Below are positions 46,707 through 59,400 of a DNA stretch of 64,000 nt, piece after piece. The translations under genes were made by a program, and so were the position numbers. Below the pieces are notes generated by a model. The model saw only the letters and a list, made by a program, of their open reading frames with translations. It was not told the origin of the DNA and made no database searches. Within the stretch, counting starts at the first letter, position 1. Every line of letters begins with the position of its first letter. Origin of the DNA: Benincasa hispida (taxonomy: Eukaryota; Streptophyta; Magnoliopsida; Cucurbitales; Cucurbitaceae); the NCBI RefSeq assembly GCF_009727055.1, contig NC_052349.1:33069793-33133792 (forward strand), written 5' to 3'.

Positions 46707-48746
46707 ATGGACGGGGATGTTACCACAGGGCCATACAACAACTTAGTTTTGTATTTACAACGGAACCAAAGATCTAAGGCTATTTGGGAAGACAAGCATA
46801 TCGATGCAATGCATTGTCGGTGAAAAGAGGCTATTATTCACAGGCAGGGGAACCCAAACCCTCATATATTGAACTATCTACGAGCTATCAGATTCTACGG
46901 AGTCTCTTGTATAAAATTTATATAACTAGACTGACATCTGATAATGGCATTAGTGGAACGATGGCGCCAGGAGACACACACTTTTCCCATGTTGCATGGA
47001 GAGTGTACAATTACACTTCAAGATGTAGCCATCCAATTTGGACTCCCAATTAATGGAAGACTATTGATCGGGTCTCTAAATTATGACTGGGAACAAATTT
47101 GTGCCCTTCTCTTAGGTGTAACCACGAATAAGGGAGGTCGTCTAAGCCTGCAATGGTTAGCTAATCAATTTAACAACTTCACCCATCTACCAGACCATGC
47201 AGATGAAGAGGACCTGCAACGATATGCTCGAGCATATATTCTCACGTTGATTGGAGGATCGGTATTTTCCGACAAATCCAACAGCAAAGTGCACCTGATG
47301 TATCTTCCTCTCTTGGTGGATTTTGATGTTGCCAGGACTTGCAGTTGGGGCGCTGGATGTCTTGTATGGTTTTATAGGCAACTCTGCAAGGGTGCAGTTA
47401 TAGATGGAAAAGACATTGCAGACCCACTTTTATTGCTACAAATTTGGGCATGGGATCAATTTCCTCTTCTAGCGCCTCGACGACTCCATAGATATAAGCA
47501 TAACTTAGGCGATAGACCACTTGTAGTAAGGTAAGCATATTTACCTCATTATTGTTGTTTTCATTATGAAAATACTAATAGCTAAAATTTAACTTCTGAT
47601 TGTTGTAGATGGAATGACAACTATTAAGTAATTAGAGCACCTACGCATGTTCTAGTACAGTATAGGCACATACTGGATACACATATGCCTAACCAGGTAA
47701 TATTTTATTCATTCATATATTATATATTCATAATGTTTCAATCCTCTGGTTAATTCATTTTTTGACACATATGCATGCAGATTATTTGGGAGCCATATAA
47801 TCATCTGATCCAACTATTGTCGCCATACTATCTCGATGACAATGAGATATGGACATCCAGATGTCCACTCATATGCTTCTTCGTTGTGAAGTGGCATCAT
47901 CTAGATTGTGTGATGCGTCAATTTGGGATGTTACAACAAATTCCTCAACCTTGCAACACGGACGCTCGACTTCATTCAGATGATCTAAGGGGTAGGCATG
48001 AGTGAGACTGGATTGCATATCTGGCTCCTCAAATTACAATCTGGGAAAATCGACACAGTTTGGTTATTAATGGACCTCTTATTAATAACGGTGTAGGAAT
48101 CGAGCCTGGATATATTGAATGGTGCTCCACTGTGAGCAGGCGGTACATAACTAAAGCAGGAGAATCTTATCACTTCTTGGTATGAGTTTATTGTTTACTA
48201 TGATTGTTTGATTTTATTTCTTCATTGCATACCAAAATAAATTTTAAAGTCATTAACTTGTTATTCAATTCTTTTTCAGGCCGAGCTTCCAAATTTTCCA
48301 ATATCTGCTCAAAGAGCCTTGCGTAGACTCACCTCGATATATCGAGTGCGATATTTCGATGGTGACGTTCCAATGGAAGAATAAGGTGATCCAGCAAGAC
48401 ATGAGGATTTTCCTATTCAACCTAATGTTTGGAATGAATATCCAACAACGCCAGTCAATCAGTACACTTTCATGATGTCCTCTCCCTCGACATTTGGTTT
48501 TTTTCCAACAACCTTCAGTACACTATGCATGGAAGAAGTCTAAACTTCACATGTTCATCAAAATATCCATGACCAGTATGTTACATATCGACAACATAGT
48601 GAGGTATACATTTTCCAAAGGAAAGTCAACCACCAAGTGTAAGAGGGCGTGGCGATCGTGGATACTATGATACTCAACATGATCATCTAGGTGTAATAGA
48701 GGATCTTCTTCTAGTTGTGAATAAAGAACATTGTACATATGATTAA
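46707..48746 (+). pseudogene. Plant mobile domain (PMD) gene of the MULE, decayed
   Basis: Four exons can be read: 46707-47530, 47609-47696, 47781-48179 and 48280 onward, with donor/acceptor pairs GTAAGC/TTGTAG, GTAATA/ATGCAG and GTATGA/TTTCAG. The start is MDGDVTTGPYNNLVLYLQRN at 46707; the frame breaks at 46821. The longest part (to 47530) holds the PMD core: ALVERWRQETHTFPMLHGEC, TLQDVAIQFGLPINGR, LQWLANQFNNF and LLQIWAWDQFPLLAPRRL. Exon 3 encodes IIWEPYNHLI and CPLICFFVVKWHH. Stops occur in exons 2, 3 and 4; a glycine-rich tail (RGRGDRGYYDTQHD) ends at 48746. PMD proteins include Arabidopsis MAIN and MAIL1, and databases often label relatives 'serine/threonine phosphatase 7 long form homolog'. 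Not functional here. Confidence 0.9.
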
Positions 48747-48954
48747 ATTTATTGTGAAATTCAATTACGAAAATGCACTTGAAATTCAATTATTTACAAT
48801 GGTCGAAAGTTAATATCTATATTTTTGCATAAGTATCTAACAACTTTAAACAAAAAATTAATTTGAAATTAAAAATTAATATCGAGTATATCAAATCAAT
48901 CATAGCAATTTCTTAAGCTCAAAATAGCAATATTACTATCAAATCAATCATAGT
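48747..48954 (+). other. MULE 3' internal non-coding sequence
   Basis: AT-rich, no gene. It separates the PMD gene from the right terminal array and presumably holds the 3' end of the PMD transcript. Confidence 0.5.
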
Positions 48955-50539
48955 TATTACAAGTAACCAGATAGAGAATACTAAGCGATCGGATAGATAT
49001 TACTAAGCGATCAGAGAGAATACTAAGCGATCAGTTAGATATTACTAAGCGATCAGAGAGAATACTAAGAGATCGGATAAATATTACTAAGCGATCGGAT
49101 AGAATTACTAAGCGATCAGAGAGAATACTAAGCGATTGGATAGATATTACTAAGTGATCGGATAAATATTACTAAACGATCGAATAGATATTACTAAGCG
49201 ATTGGAGAGAATACTAAGCGATCAGATAGATATTACTAAACGATCGGAGAGAATACTAAGCGATCGTTTGGCTAATACTAAGCGATCGTTTAGATATCCA
49301 TTACGCGATCATGTACTAATTTATAAAGCAATAGTTTGGCTAAAACTAAGCGATTGTTTAGGTTTTATTATTCGATCGTTTAGATAATACTAAGTGATCG
49401 TTTAGCTAATTGTTCCGCGATCATTTCGATATCCATTATGCGATCGTTTGGCTATCGTTTAGCTAATTGTCGATCGTTTAGATATCCATTACGCGATCGT
49501 GTACTGATTTATAATACTAAGTGATCGTTTAGGTTTTGTTAAGCGATCGTTTAGATAATACTAAACGATCATTTACCTAAATGTTACACGATCGTTTAGT
49601 TTTCGTTTAGATAAATTTGTGCTAAATTTGCATAATAAAATTGGTGTTGTACATCTAAATAAGTAAATAAATAACTAAGCGATCGTTTAGATAAATTTGT
49701 GCTAAAATTATATATTGTACCATACAATTGGTGTTGTACAGAATATAAATAACTAAGTGATTGTTTAGATAAATTTAAATGATTGTTATATCATTTCTAA
49801 CTTTCTGATCTTTCATATGACTACCAACATAATTTCTTCCGGACTCATTCCAATCCCCATTAAATCGTACAAAGATGCAAAGTAACGTCATTGATCTACA
49901 GTTGAATAAACAAATCATTGATAAGTGAATGATCGTGTATAAATTATTAAACGATCATATATGAATTACTAAGCGATCGTGTATAACTTACTAAGCGATC
50001 GTGTATAAATTACTAAGCGATCATGTATAAATTACTAAGCAATCGTGTATAATTTACTAAGCGATCGTGTATAAATTACTAAGTGATCGTGGATAATTTA
50101 CTAAGCCATTGTGTGTGATCGTGTATAATTTACTAAACGATCACATAGTAATTTACTAAATAAAATATTTCCAAATGATGCATTAAACGATCGCATAGTA
50201 ATTTACTAAACGATTGTGTGCAATCATGTATAATTACTAAACAATCGTGGATAATTTACTAAGCGATGTGTGCGATCATGTATAATTACTAAACGATCAC
50301 ATAGTTTACTAAGCGATTGTGTGCGATTGTGTTCAACAGACACATTAATGCGGCATATAGGGGAAAGAAACTAAATAAAATATTCTTGAATGACCGGTTT
50401 AATTTTCTTTTTTTTTTAAATGCGGCGTACGGGGCAAAAAAATAATAAAATATTCCAAGAGACGCATTCAGATGGGGACAAAAAACCACCACTTTTCCCC
50501 AATTAATTTTCAAAACCGCCCCTTCTATCTAAATAACCC
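48955..50539 (-). repeat. MULE right terminal inverted repeat with motif array
   Basis: Inverted relative to 40902-42022. The inner part (48960-49260) repeats ATTACTAAGCGATCGGATAG and GAGAATACTAAGCGATCAG at about 18-26 bp spacing; the middle part has AAGCGATCGTTTAGATAATA-type units; the outer 230 bp (50310-50539) mirror the left end. It is about 460 bp longer than the left repeat, so the arrays have expanded or contracted unequally. Confidence 0.92.
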
Positions 50540-50548
50540 CTCGAAATC
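50540..50548 (+). repeat. MULE target site duplication, right
   Basis: CTCGAAATC, identical to 40893-40901. Confidence 0.95.
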
Positions 50549-51530
50549 TTCTTAGGATTCTGATTTTGAATTCAAATCGGAAGAGATTTCTTAATTACAT
50601 CTAAATCAGATTTAAATCTAAATTGGGATTAAATCTTTTGATTCAAGTTGACCTTTTTATTTTTTAGATTATGATCTCAAATTAAAATTCATCCACATTC
50701 CAAATTTAATCTTCAATTCAAATTATCAAGTTTGGCTTTTATCCTTAATCTAAGGTTAAATAAATAGAGGGTAAAACACAAACTTATCTCAAATTAAAAT
50801 TTTGGTTGTATTTCAAATTTGATCTCAAATTCAAATTATCCAAATCTAAAATTTTACCTTTAAACCAAATTAAATTGTGAATAATATCTCAAGTTTATCT
50901 CAAATTAAGATTTGGGCATGATCCAAAATTTATTCCAAAAGAAAAAGCAAATGAAATTCAAATTTCATTTCCAAATTCTATTATAAATTCAAGCCAAACA
51001 TATTGGGTAACAATTTAGTTTTGCATTGAAATTGAATTTTAATTATGTAGAGCCTACATTCTACTTAAATTCAAATCAATATTTATGTCGACAAAGGAAA
51101 ATCAAAACTTTGACCTTAATTCATGTTTTGATAGGTTGACATAAAAATGTATGTTAATTATAAAAAATCAAATAAAATTTATGTACCAAATTCGTAGTCG
51201 ACACATTAAATTGAGTCAAACCTAAAAGAACATAACTTGTATTTTGACTCAAATTTTATCTTTTTTTGAGATTCATGCGTATGCATAAATCTCGAAAAGA
51301 GGGCATTTTTTGAAGAGAAATATTTGGACCAATCACAAATTGTCACATTATTTCCCAAATTAAATTGAAATTGAAGATATAAATTAGTAGATTCCACTAA
51401 TGTCACTTGTTTGCATCATGACTATTGGATCAAATTAAATTAATTTGATCAATTTGATATTATAATTTGGGCTAAAGTCACCAATAAAGCTCAAACCCAC
51501 AAAGCCTTTGAAAATCATCTCACCTTCTGT
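50549..51530 (+). repeat. Gypsy 3' LTR portion, right of the MULE
   Basis: AT-rich, non-coding. The latter part (AATTTGATATTATAATTTGG, then GGGCTAAAGTC and CAAACCCACAAAGCC) resembles the early part of the gypsy LTR at 28150-28330. It continues the LTR interrupted by the MULE and is cut at about 51530 by a minus-strand copia. Confidence 0.5.
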
Positions 51531-51539
51531 TAGTTGTTT

Positions 51540-52574
51540 CTAAGAACTAGTTTCCTAAATGAAAGTGGAAATATGGTTAGCGACACCTGAATCTAGTATC
51601 CAGATCAATTGAGAATTCTCCATTAAACATGTTTCAATCACTAGTAAATCAAATTTACCTTGTTTTGCCTTTTTAACCTTTTTTTTAGCAAGGTATTTTG
51701 AGAAATTTCTTTTCCAATGCCCATCTTCGTTGCAGTGGTAACATTTCCTTTAGCAACTTTGGCCTTGCTCTTATTTGCAAGTGCTTCCTTTTTCTCTTTT
51801 CCCCTCTTCTACATTTGGATACTTTTATCCTTAGAAGGTCAAGATTTCTTACCAGAGGGTTTAGTTCCAAATGATGATCCCTTCTGGAATTTTTCAGGAG
51901 CTACAACATTTGCTTCCCCTTCCTGGCCTTTATTTTTCATCAAGAATTGATAAGTCTGAAGTTTATTAAGAATAGTAGTCAGATTATATTCTATTTTGTT
52001 CATCACTGCATTTGTTCGAAATTGCAGGAAACACTTTTGAAGAGATTCTATGATAAAGTTGACTCGGTTCTTCTCATCTATGATAGCATGTTTGCCTGAC
52101 TATATTGAAGTGGACGATCATGTCCAGGACATGTTCTCTAACAGAAGTCCCTTCCTTCATTCAGGAGTTATAAACGTATTTGAGAGCATCATGCCGAATG
52201 GATGAGGATAATTGTCCAAGCATTGTCTGCAACGATTCCATGATCACCTTAGTAGTGACCATGCTCTCATGCTTTTTAGTCAACATATTAGATATGCTAG
52301 CTAAAATATAGGCTCGGGCTTTTTCATCTATCTTAACCCATTTGTCATACGCATCCCGAATATTTCAGATTGCGGTTAAGCTAGAATTTGGAGGACATTC
52401 CACTATTAAAACGAACCTTAAACCATCCACAACTATTATTGTATTGATGTTCAATTTCCAGGTTGAATAACCTTCACTGTTGAATTTACCAGAAGCTAAA
52501 AGTTGAATTATAGAATTTGACGTGTTGAAAAATAAACAAATTATATTTAGTAAATTGTTTTTAAACCCAATCAA
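51540..52574 (-). pseudogene. Decayed copia gag and protease start
   Basis: Minus strand. The Gag N-terminal pattern (SNSIIQLLASGKFNSEGYST, then LRFVLIVECPP) is at 52365-52574. The central Gag (about 52360-51960) shows stops and shifts. The zinc knuckle is YHCNEDGHWKRNF, with the last Cys replaced by Phe (about 51710-51745). The stretch ends in the protease active site WILDSGVANHIS (DSG at 51585-51593). The order and wording match the family of the gag at 13894, but here the zinc knuckle is present and the protease ends in a different residue after DSG. Confidence 0.85.
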
Positions 52575-54411
52575 AATTTAGCAAAATGTAATAATGTACC
52601 CAAATTTCATTATTTATTTGCAATGATACTTTAGTGAGTCAGAATAGATGCTACCGAGGGGCAGTCAAATACTCCTTCACTGAAGCAAGAAATTCTTGAC
52701 TAAATACTAATACCAGAATAACTCTTTATTCCTATAGTCATTTAGTTATCATTTTTTGTCAAGAACTTACTAACACTTAGTAACTCTCATAAATGTGACC
52801 CTCCATTTTAAAATTTCAAAGAATGGTATCAACAAACTCATAAATTGGAAGTCAATGCTAAAGATGAAACTAAGAAACCTTCATTTTTGAAGTTTAAGGT
52901 GTTCTGATCCCTATGTTACAACCCTCCAAATGGGTGGTTGCCTAAAAACGACACATAGGTGGAATATAGAAATCTTAAGATGCAACCTAATGGAAGAGAT
53001 CGCAGGATATGTTTGACACATTTCCTTCACCCACTTACGATGAACTACTTCTCCACTAAAATGTTCTATTTGTTTTGGATAAATGTTTACTTAGGTATTC
53101 CAGCTAATAAAACATATCCTAAGTCTAGGTGATTTATCAGAGTATAACTTTTATATTTGGATTTAACCTATGATGTCTAAGTGATAAACCAACTTATTAC
53201 CTCATATCACTCATGCATGCTCATAAAACCAGGTTAACCTAACTCATACGCCAAATCGATCCCCAGGTAGCAGGTGTTCCGTAAAATGTCAACTTAAATA
53301 CCTTCAACCTTAAATAGGATCTCACCATGTGAGTTATTCTTGTAACCATTAGTTTTACAAGATATCGATCTATTTTAACTATTTAAACAGGATTTCTTGG
53401 ATTTCGTTAACCCTAAGGGAGCATGCTTTAATCTTTGTTATAGATTTTAAAGACTATTTCTTTTTATAACACTTATAACATAGACCAAAAAAAAAGCCTA
53501 TAGCATGCATCTAACATGCTCTATATAACTATATAAACATTCATTCCATGCATTAATCTAGTACTTTTATCATAAGCCATGGAATCCTAAACATGCATAC
53601 TATACATTATAACATTTATAATATACTTTCAATGCATGCTACATGTTTATTCTATGGTGGGATTTTAAATCTACATGGCATACAATATACACACAACAGA
53701 TAATTTATTTAATCAATACATTCACAATGCATAATTAAATAAACCATACTAAAATAGATCAGTTTTGGCATCCTAAGCTAACAAACAACTAAAATATTAC
53801 AACAATAAAGTAAAAACAATCTTGAATCGAGCTAGCTCAAACCACTTGAAAACCCCTTGAACCGGCTCTAGAACACCAAAACCAACCAAAATTGCGCTAA
53901 AATCAATTAAAACCGGTCAAACTAGCTTGAATCGGACCAGTCAGACCTTCTGTACCAGTTGAGCCATCAACAGTCGAGAAAACGCGCAAGCGGATGAGTC
54001 AAATGGAGTTGCTGGTGTGGATCCTGGTACGAGTAAAGCTGGGCATAGGTTGGATCTCTTGTTTTTGGACATGCGCGGGTGGAAATCTTCACAAACTATG
54101 TCGGGTCGGGTCGCGAGTCGGGTCTGGAAGGCCAATCCAGGTCTAGAAGTATTTCTCTTAAAAATTGAAACTGTCCACTTCACCAGAACCAAGTAATTAC
54201 TACCTAAAACCAACTCTAATGACTAGCAAAATTACAAACCCTTCTAGAGACATTAAAGCCCATTAAACACTGGGCAATTACAATAAATAATACAAACTAG
54301 AAGAGAATTTGGATGCCAAAACTGAAATGATCTATTTTAGCTCACATTCAAACATCACATGAATAAATACCCACCAATTCAAAAATAACCAAAATCAAGT
54401 ACTTTAAGCAT
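52575..54411 (-). other. Copia leader, non-coding
   Basis: No domain seen. Comparable in position and composition with 11409-13893. Contains AT-rich GCATGCAT-bearing stretches (53500-53700). The frame at 53941-54213 is judged spurious. Confidence 0.5.
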
Positions 54412-54423
54412 GCTCTGCCCATT
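54412..54423 (-). promoter_or_regulatory. Altered copia primer binding site
   Basis: The minus strand reads TGGGCAGAGC followed by ATGC just inside the LTR end. It looks like TGGTATCAGAGC with about two bases lost, so priming would probably fail. Confidence 0.5.
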
Positions 54424-54424
54424 T

Positions 54425-56424
54425 GATGGAGTTAATGATTAACGAGCGGAAGCAATTTAGATCTTAAGTACTCTAATTAGGTTAATTCATAGAAATAAGC
54501 ATGTTATTTGAAATAAAATAAAAGGATTAAGAGTTTTCAATCTATGTAGCCTAAAATGCTTCTTGGTTTTTTATTAAATCTTCTCACAAACGGTTTATAA
54601 ACCACCACAAGAGTCTTTCCGACTATTCTCCAGCCTTAGAACGGGATGGTGAGATCCGATGAGTGACCAATTTGGAGAGAAATTGACAAGGATTTGGGAA
54701 AGAATTAGGTTTAGATTTTTCCATATGTCATGAATTTCCAAAATTTCCAAGAAAATTAAAATTCATTGAACCCTTCTATTTATAGGAAAAAAGATGCAAA
54801 TCATGCAATTTTTGAGTTAATGAAAAATTGACATTCAAAATTCCATTAGCTCTTTAGTGATAATGAATGGAATTAGTGTCTTCAAGTAAAAACAAAACCT
54901 AGCATAAATATTTAATCTTAAAAACAAATAACAAATTTTTTCACTAAAATGATTCTTGGATTTTCCCACTAAAACGGTCAAATGGTCAAAGTTTTTACTC
55001 TCTAAGTCAATAGCCATCTTTTTTACTTTTTTACTTTCAAAGTCAATAGTCAAACATTTGACTTTAATCTTAATTTTGACCTAGTTAACAATTTTGAATT
55101 TGAACTTAATTTTGACCTCTTTAATTTAAAATTAGTTTAAATAATTAATTTTAATCTAAATAATTTAATTAATTAAAGCCACACTAATCCTGATCAATCT
55201 TGATTGATCGTTTTTTAATCTCTATTTGGAACATTTTGATATTCAAATCTTATTTAAATATCTTTTCCTCTCTCTACTTGTTCAATTCATAATTAAACAT
55301 TGGATTAAGTATATCAGATATATTTAACCCTTTACTCCAAAAAAACTGAATTCAAAAACTTTGAATTCATTCGTCACACTGTTCTAAGGTTTAGTTCAAT
55401 TTGTGCTAGTAGGGGGACCTAATGAACCTACAGATCATGAGCTCCAACGATCCGAGATTAACCAACTAAACTCGTTAACCTAGTTAACCAACATTTGTTA
55501 ACTACCGAGAGACTCCAATATAGCCTAGTAGTTGTATTATCCTCACTGTAGATATATTTATATCCATGTGATATAACCATTATCAGTAATTCAACCCTTC
55601 ATAGGTCGTTCGTAATTACGGTTGGGTCAAAAATCTATTTTACCTTGTAATTACCTCTTGTTCCTTAAGTTCCATTGATTCTCTTATGAACAATTAGTTT
55701 GTGATCCAATCACTAAACCGAGTCTTTATGAAGCCAATGAGAGGGTGGGGTCCCTTGTTCAAGATTGGGGTCAGTACTTAAGGGGACAACCTCTCTACTA
55801 TCCCTAGAAGTAAGTAGGAGTGAATTTCGTCTTGCACCCTATATCCCCAGCTATCTACCTAATTTTACCCTTGAAATGAGAGGCATATTGAGTTGGCACT
55901 GATGAGCCACCCTCACCCATGCAAATCTAAGGATAATCACGAATAAACAAGAATTCATAGTTAGCTCAAGATTAGAGTCAAGTTACCTAGGTCATTGTTT
56001 TGAAACAGACAGTTTTAATTTTAAACGGTATTATAAAGAAAAGTTACTATTTTGTGGTCTGGTCTTATGCAAACATCTTTTGCATAGGATACCTCCACTC
56101 GCATGTCTCTACATTAACGACTTTGGGATCACGTCGTTTTTATCATATACAAAGTAGGCCATATTTATAGTGTCCCCACGATAAGTACCCAACCCTATAA
56201 CCATTTTGACTATATACTCAAACTTGATCCACTTTTATGTCTCTACATAAAGTTCAAGTATTCATGCTATAGCCAGGGGTTTATTAGTTTATTGGATTTA
56301 GAGTTTTATAAGTGTAATTTACATATTCAATAACAATACTATTGAATAAATCTCAATAAAAACTTTATTGAAAATAGAATAAGTTTAAAGATTACAAATT
56401 GCGATATTTAGGAATACAACCTAA
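54425..56424 (-). repeat. Family-A copia 5' LTR (about 2.0 kb)
   Basis: Aligns with 24729-26727 in the same orientation: GAGTCTTTCCGACTATTCTC, AGAACGGGATGGTG, the CAGATCATGAGCTCCAACG block and the TCGCATGTCTCTACATTAAC block. The start at the right end is diverged (near ATTAGGTTGTATTCCTAAAT reversed). Limits are within about 10 bp. Confidence 0.8.
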
Positions 56425-59400
56425 TAGCAGAGGCACTTTCAATATTGCCTATAGTCTATCGTGTTTTAGAGGCTTCAAGCTTATGTTGATATAAAATTTT
56501 TTTGCTCTATACAATCAACTTGGATATCTCAGCTCATTCGGCTTTGAAAGCCTCTTGCTTGGTTAACAATTCTTCCTTTTCTTGTAACGCTCGAGAATCA
56601 TGCTTCAAAAGTGCATTCTTCTGAGCAAATGTACTACTTTCGTCATACAATACCTTCTCTAAGCTAAACTAGGCTTCCTTTAATTGGCGACTTTTATCTA
56701 TTAGAGTCAAACGAGAAGAAAATGATAATTGGAACTGATTATTCTTCTCCGCCTTTCGAAAATATTTTCCCATGAGTTTCTTAAGAGTTGGAAGATTAGC
56801 ACCACAAATGTCAGAGATTCCCTTAAATATCCGACAAGCTTCATCTTCGAGACAAAGAACTTTATCAAAAGAAGTATGCATTATTTTCTTGTGTATAGTC
56901 TCCCACATTGGCCAAAGCAGCAGGATGTCGAACATTAGAAACTATGTGGGCAGCACAAAAATTGGACACCTCAAAAGTAGCCATGAGTGTATTTGGCCTG
57001 CCCTAGAGGCTCTTTAGTAGCAAAAGGGGGAACGGAGTCACAATTGTGTCCTTCTGTGCTTCAGGATTTCCAATACAAATAGGCAGAGTCGTAACCATCT
57101 AGATTCATTAAGGAATTCGAAGTTTCTCCAATGCATGGGGCTTTCTATACTGAGGGCACTTTAGAGCAACCAACTCCTTTGATTGAAAGGTCCAAAACTT
57201 CGAAATTTCCTTTGTCTGTCTTATTCTTGCCGCTTTGAAGGTCTTCAGAAGTGATAAGAGCTCTTGAAGCCTACCTAATCAGTTCCATTAGCGGCGTTTG
57301 AAAAGTACCAGCCTTCTCGATGGCAGAATCGAAATCATAAAATCCCATTAAAGGTTCATCACTGTGTTGCCCCTCTAGGTTTTGAAGATGAGGTTTCAAG
57401 GGTGACTAAAGAAATATATAAATGAATAAATGAATCATACGCTGAGACGAAAAGAATAAGAGGAGCATAAGGAAAGGAAATACACACCAATAAGTTAGGA
57501 GCTCTAAGCATCTCTAAAGCACTTGTGGCTCCATCGAAAGATATATCTCTTGATATCTTTGCCTTCTTTGAGAATCTTTTTCAAGGATGTTCATTGGTAC
57601 TGTTACGACTCTCTTTTTCAATGATGTTTGCTGGTACTGCTATGACTCTCTTCTTCATTGACCAAGGCGTCTTCCTAAGTGGTATGTGTGACTTCTTTGA
57701 CTAGGAGAATTTGCTTGTCACCCTGGTTGCTTCCTTTATTCTTAAGTAATTTAGGTTGTGATGGAAGAGGTATAAAACTACTCACTAAGTGATGTTAATT
57801 TTCTTCAAAATAATTCCTACGTTTAGCTAACCACCAGTATCGAAAGCGAGAAGTAACTTGATTGTGAGGATCTAGCATATGGGCAGGAAAAAGTACTCAA
57901 GAAAATGTTCAATTCCTCGTGCAGATCCTTTAGTGATATAGCATGCTCTGGGGAGCGGCAATAAGTGGGATTCCTCCTGTATCGTTAGAGATGCCTTGAT
58001 AAAATCTGAATTGTCTGCCAAATTAGTAAGGACTATATGACTTGATAATTGAGGTGCTCTCCCGCTGGGATGATACGTATTATGATCGCATGCTGGAAAA
58101 TTGTGAAGACTCGCTAAACGTTAGGTCTTCGTTATCAGTCATGTGATCATGTTTATTCCTACTCTAGATATTTACGTGTCATCGGATGCTTTTGCTTCTA
58201 TGAATTAGCTCTCAAGATTCCCCAATATAAATTGCTCTGCCTTCACCGAAAAAGTTGACCATTTTTTTACCCCAAATACTGCAAAAATGGAATAATGAAT
58301 GTTAAAATAATGAGCTAACCAACCATAGACATAGTGCATAGGAAAGCAAAAGTCCATACGTCCAATCAGATTGAAGCCTCGATTATCACTCCTACGCCAT
58401 GATATATGTTTGATAGAACTGGGACCACAAGACTAAAGACATGTCCGACGATCAAATTGGAAATTCTAAAGACTACTGGTTGAATGTAGGCTCCCTTATG
58501 GGGAAATATAAAAAGACAACCAACAGGACAAAAAAGCCGCTAAGTAAATCTTGTTCCATAAGTTGTCCTATATCCCGAGCTCTGTAAATAACATATTTTC
58601 TCTACTCGTCCATTCACGATACTTAATCCCTATACCACTTGGATTATGAGTAGACTGAGAACGAAAAGCTTTCTTCTGTTTTCTTTCGGGAGGTTTATCG
58701 TACTTTCGAGTACCTAGGAACGAGAATGAAATCAAAGAGCTGATGGTCACTAAAGAATCACTTTTGGATGACATTGCATGATCATTCTTTGAAGATGTTG
58801 CACAGTTCTTTTTCTATGAGCAGATTATGAATGGTATGTCTGGAAACGGTGCCTACAAGTCTTTGGTAAGCATCTGTCATTCTCTCATGAGCCAGTTAAT
58901 TCTTTAAGGCTGGTAATAACCTCCTTGTAAAAGCTTCCCCTAATTGGAAAGCCTTCAAAGGAATGCAAGTCCTACAAAGAAATTGATACTACTCCTACTG
59001 TGGTATGGGAAATGTTAATAGAAGGACACCAAGCCTCGCAAAAGGCTTGATTGACATCGTTGTTACGAATATATGTATATAGGGAAGCCACCACCACACC
59101 AAACAAACAAGTGTCATATAGGGTTTTCTCATTTCGACTAACGACAAACTCCAACGACTCCCAATAACAATCAGTGAAACTAAACTCCCCTAGGATCTTT
59201 ATTACAGTATTCCAACAAGTTTTATTTTTTATCAAACGACGTCCAAGAGTCAACACCTGGTCAAAATTAGAGGCATCATCGTGAATAGAAGACCTTAAAA
59301 TGCACACAAGTCTTTTATTTGTCAAGGGTACTTTTGTTGATAAGTCAAGAAGGATTGTCCGTTATCCAAATCTAGTGAAGAATCAACAAAGAGATCACCC

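Larger units (their letters stand above)
40902..50539 (+). mobile_element. Complete MULE carrying mudrA and a PMD gene (9,638 bp)
   Basis: Both ends are inverted (GGGTTATTTAGATAG at 40902; CTATCTAAATAACCC ending at 50539) and flanked by the same 9-bp target duplication, CTCGAAATC. The inverted homology extends through the TGGGGACAAAAAACCACC-like block, the CGTACGCCGCATTT block and long GATCG-motif arrays, giving termini of about 1.1 kb (left) and 1.6 kb (right). Inside on the plus strand: an untranslated leader, a mudrA transposase (43943-46363), a 55-bp tandem repeat and a four-exon PMD gene (46707-48746). Long-TIR MULEs and MULE-borne PMD genes are known in plants; the decayed coding regions mean this copy needs a helper. 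The insertion splits a gypsy LTR. Confidence 0.95.
51531..56424 (-). mobile_element. Truncated minus-strand copia (family-A LTR)
   Basis: Minus-strand order: 5' LTR (56424 to 54425), an altered primer site near 54412-54423, a long leader, then gag and protease start (52574 to about 51540). Integrase, RT and the 3' LTR are missing; the break near 51530 joins gypsy LTR sequence. Confidence 0.8.

Noticed and set aside
41100..50330. GATCG arrays as bacterial Dam sites or a replication origin
   Set aside because: The window is plant nuclear DNA and the motif is restricted to transposon ends and copia LTR/leader regions. A longer unit than GATC is conserved.
53941..54213. Minus-strand 90-residue frame as a gene
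   Set aside because: Lies in the copia leader, with no domain or conserved counterpart in the other leader.
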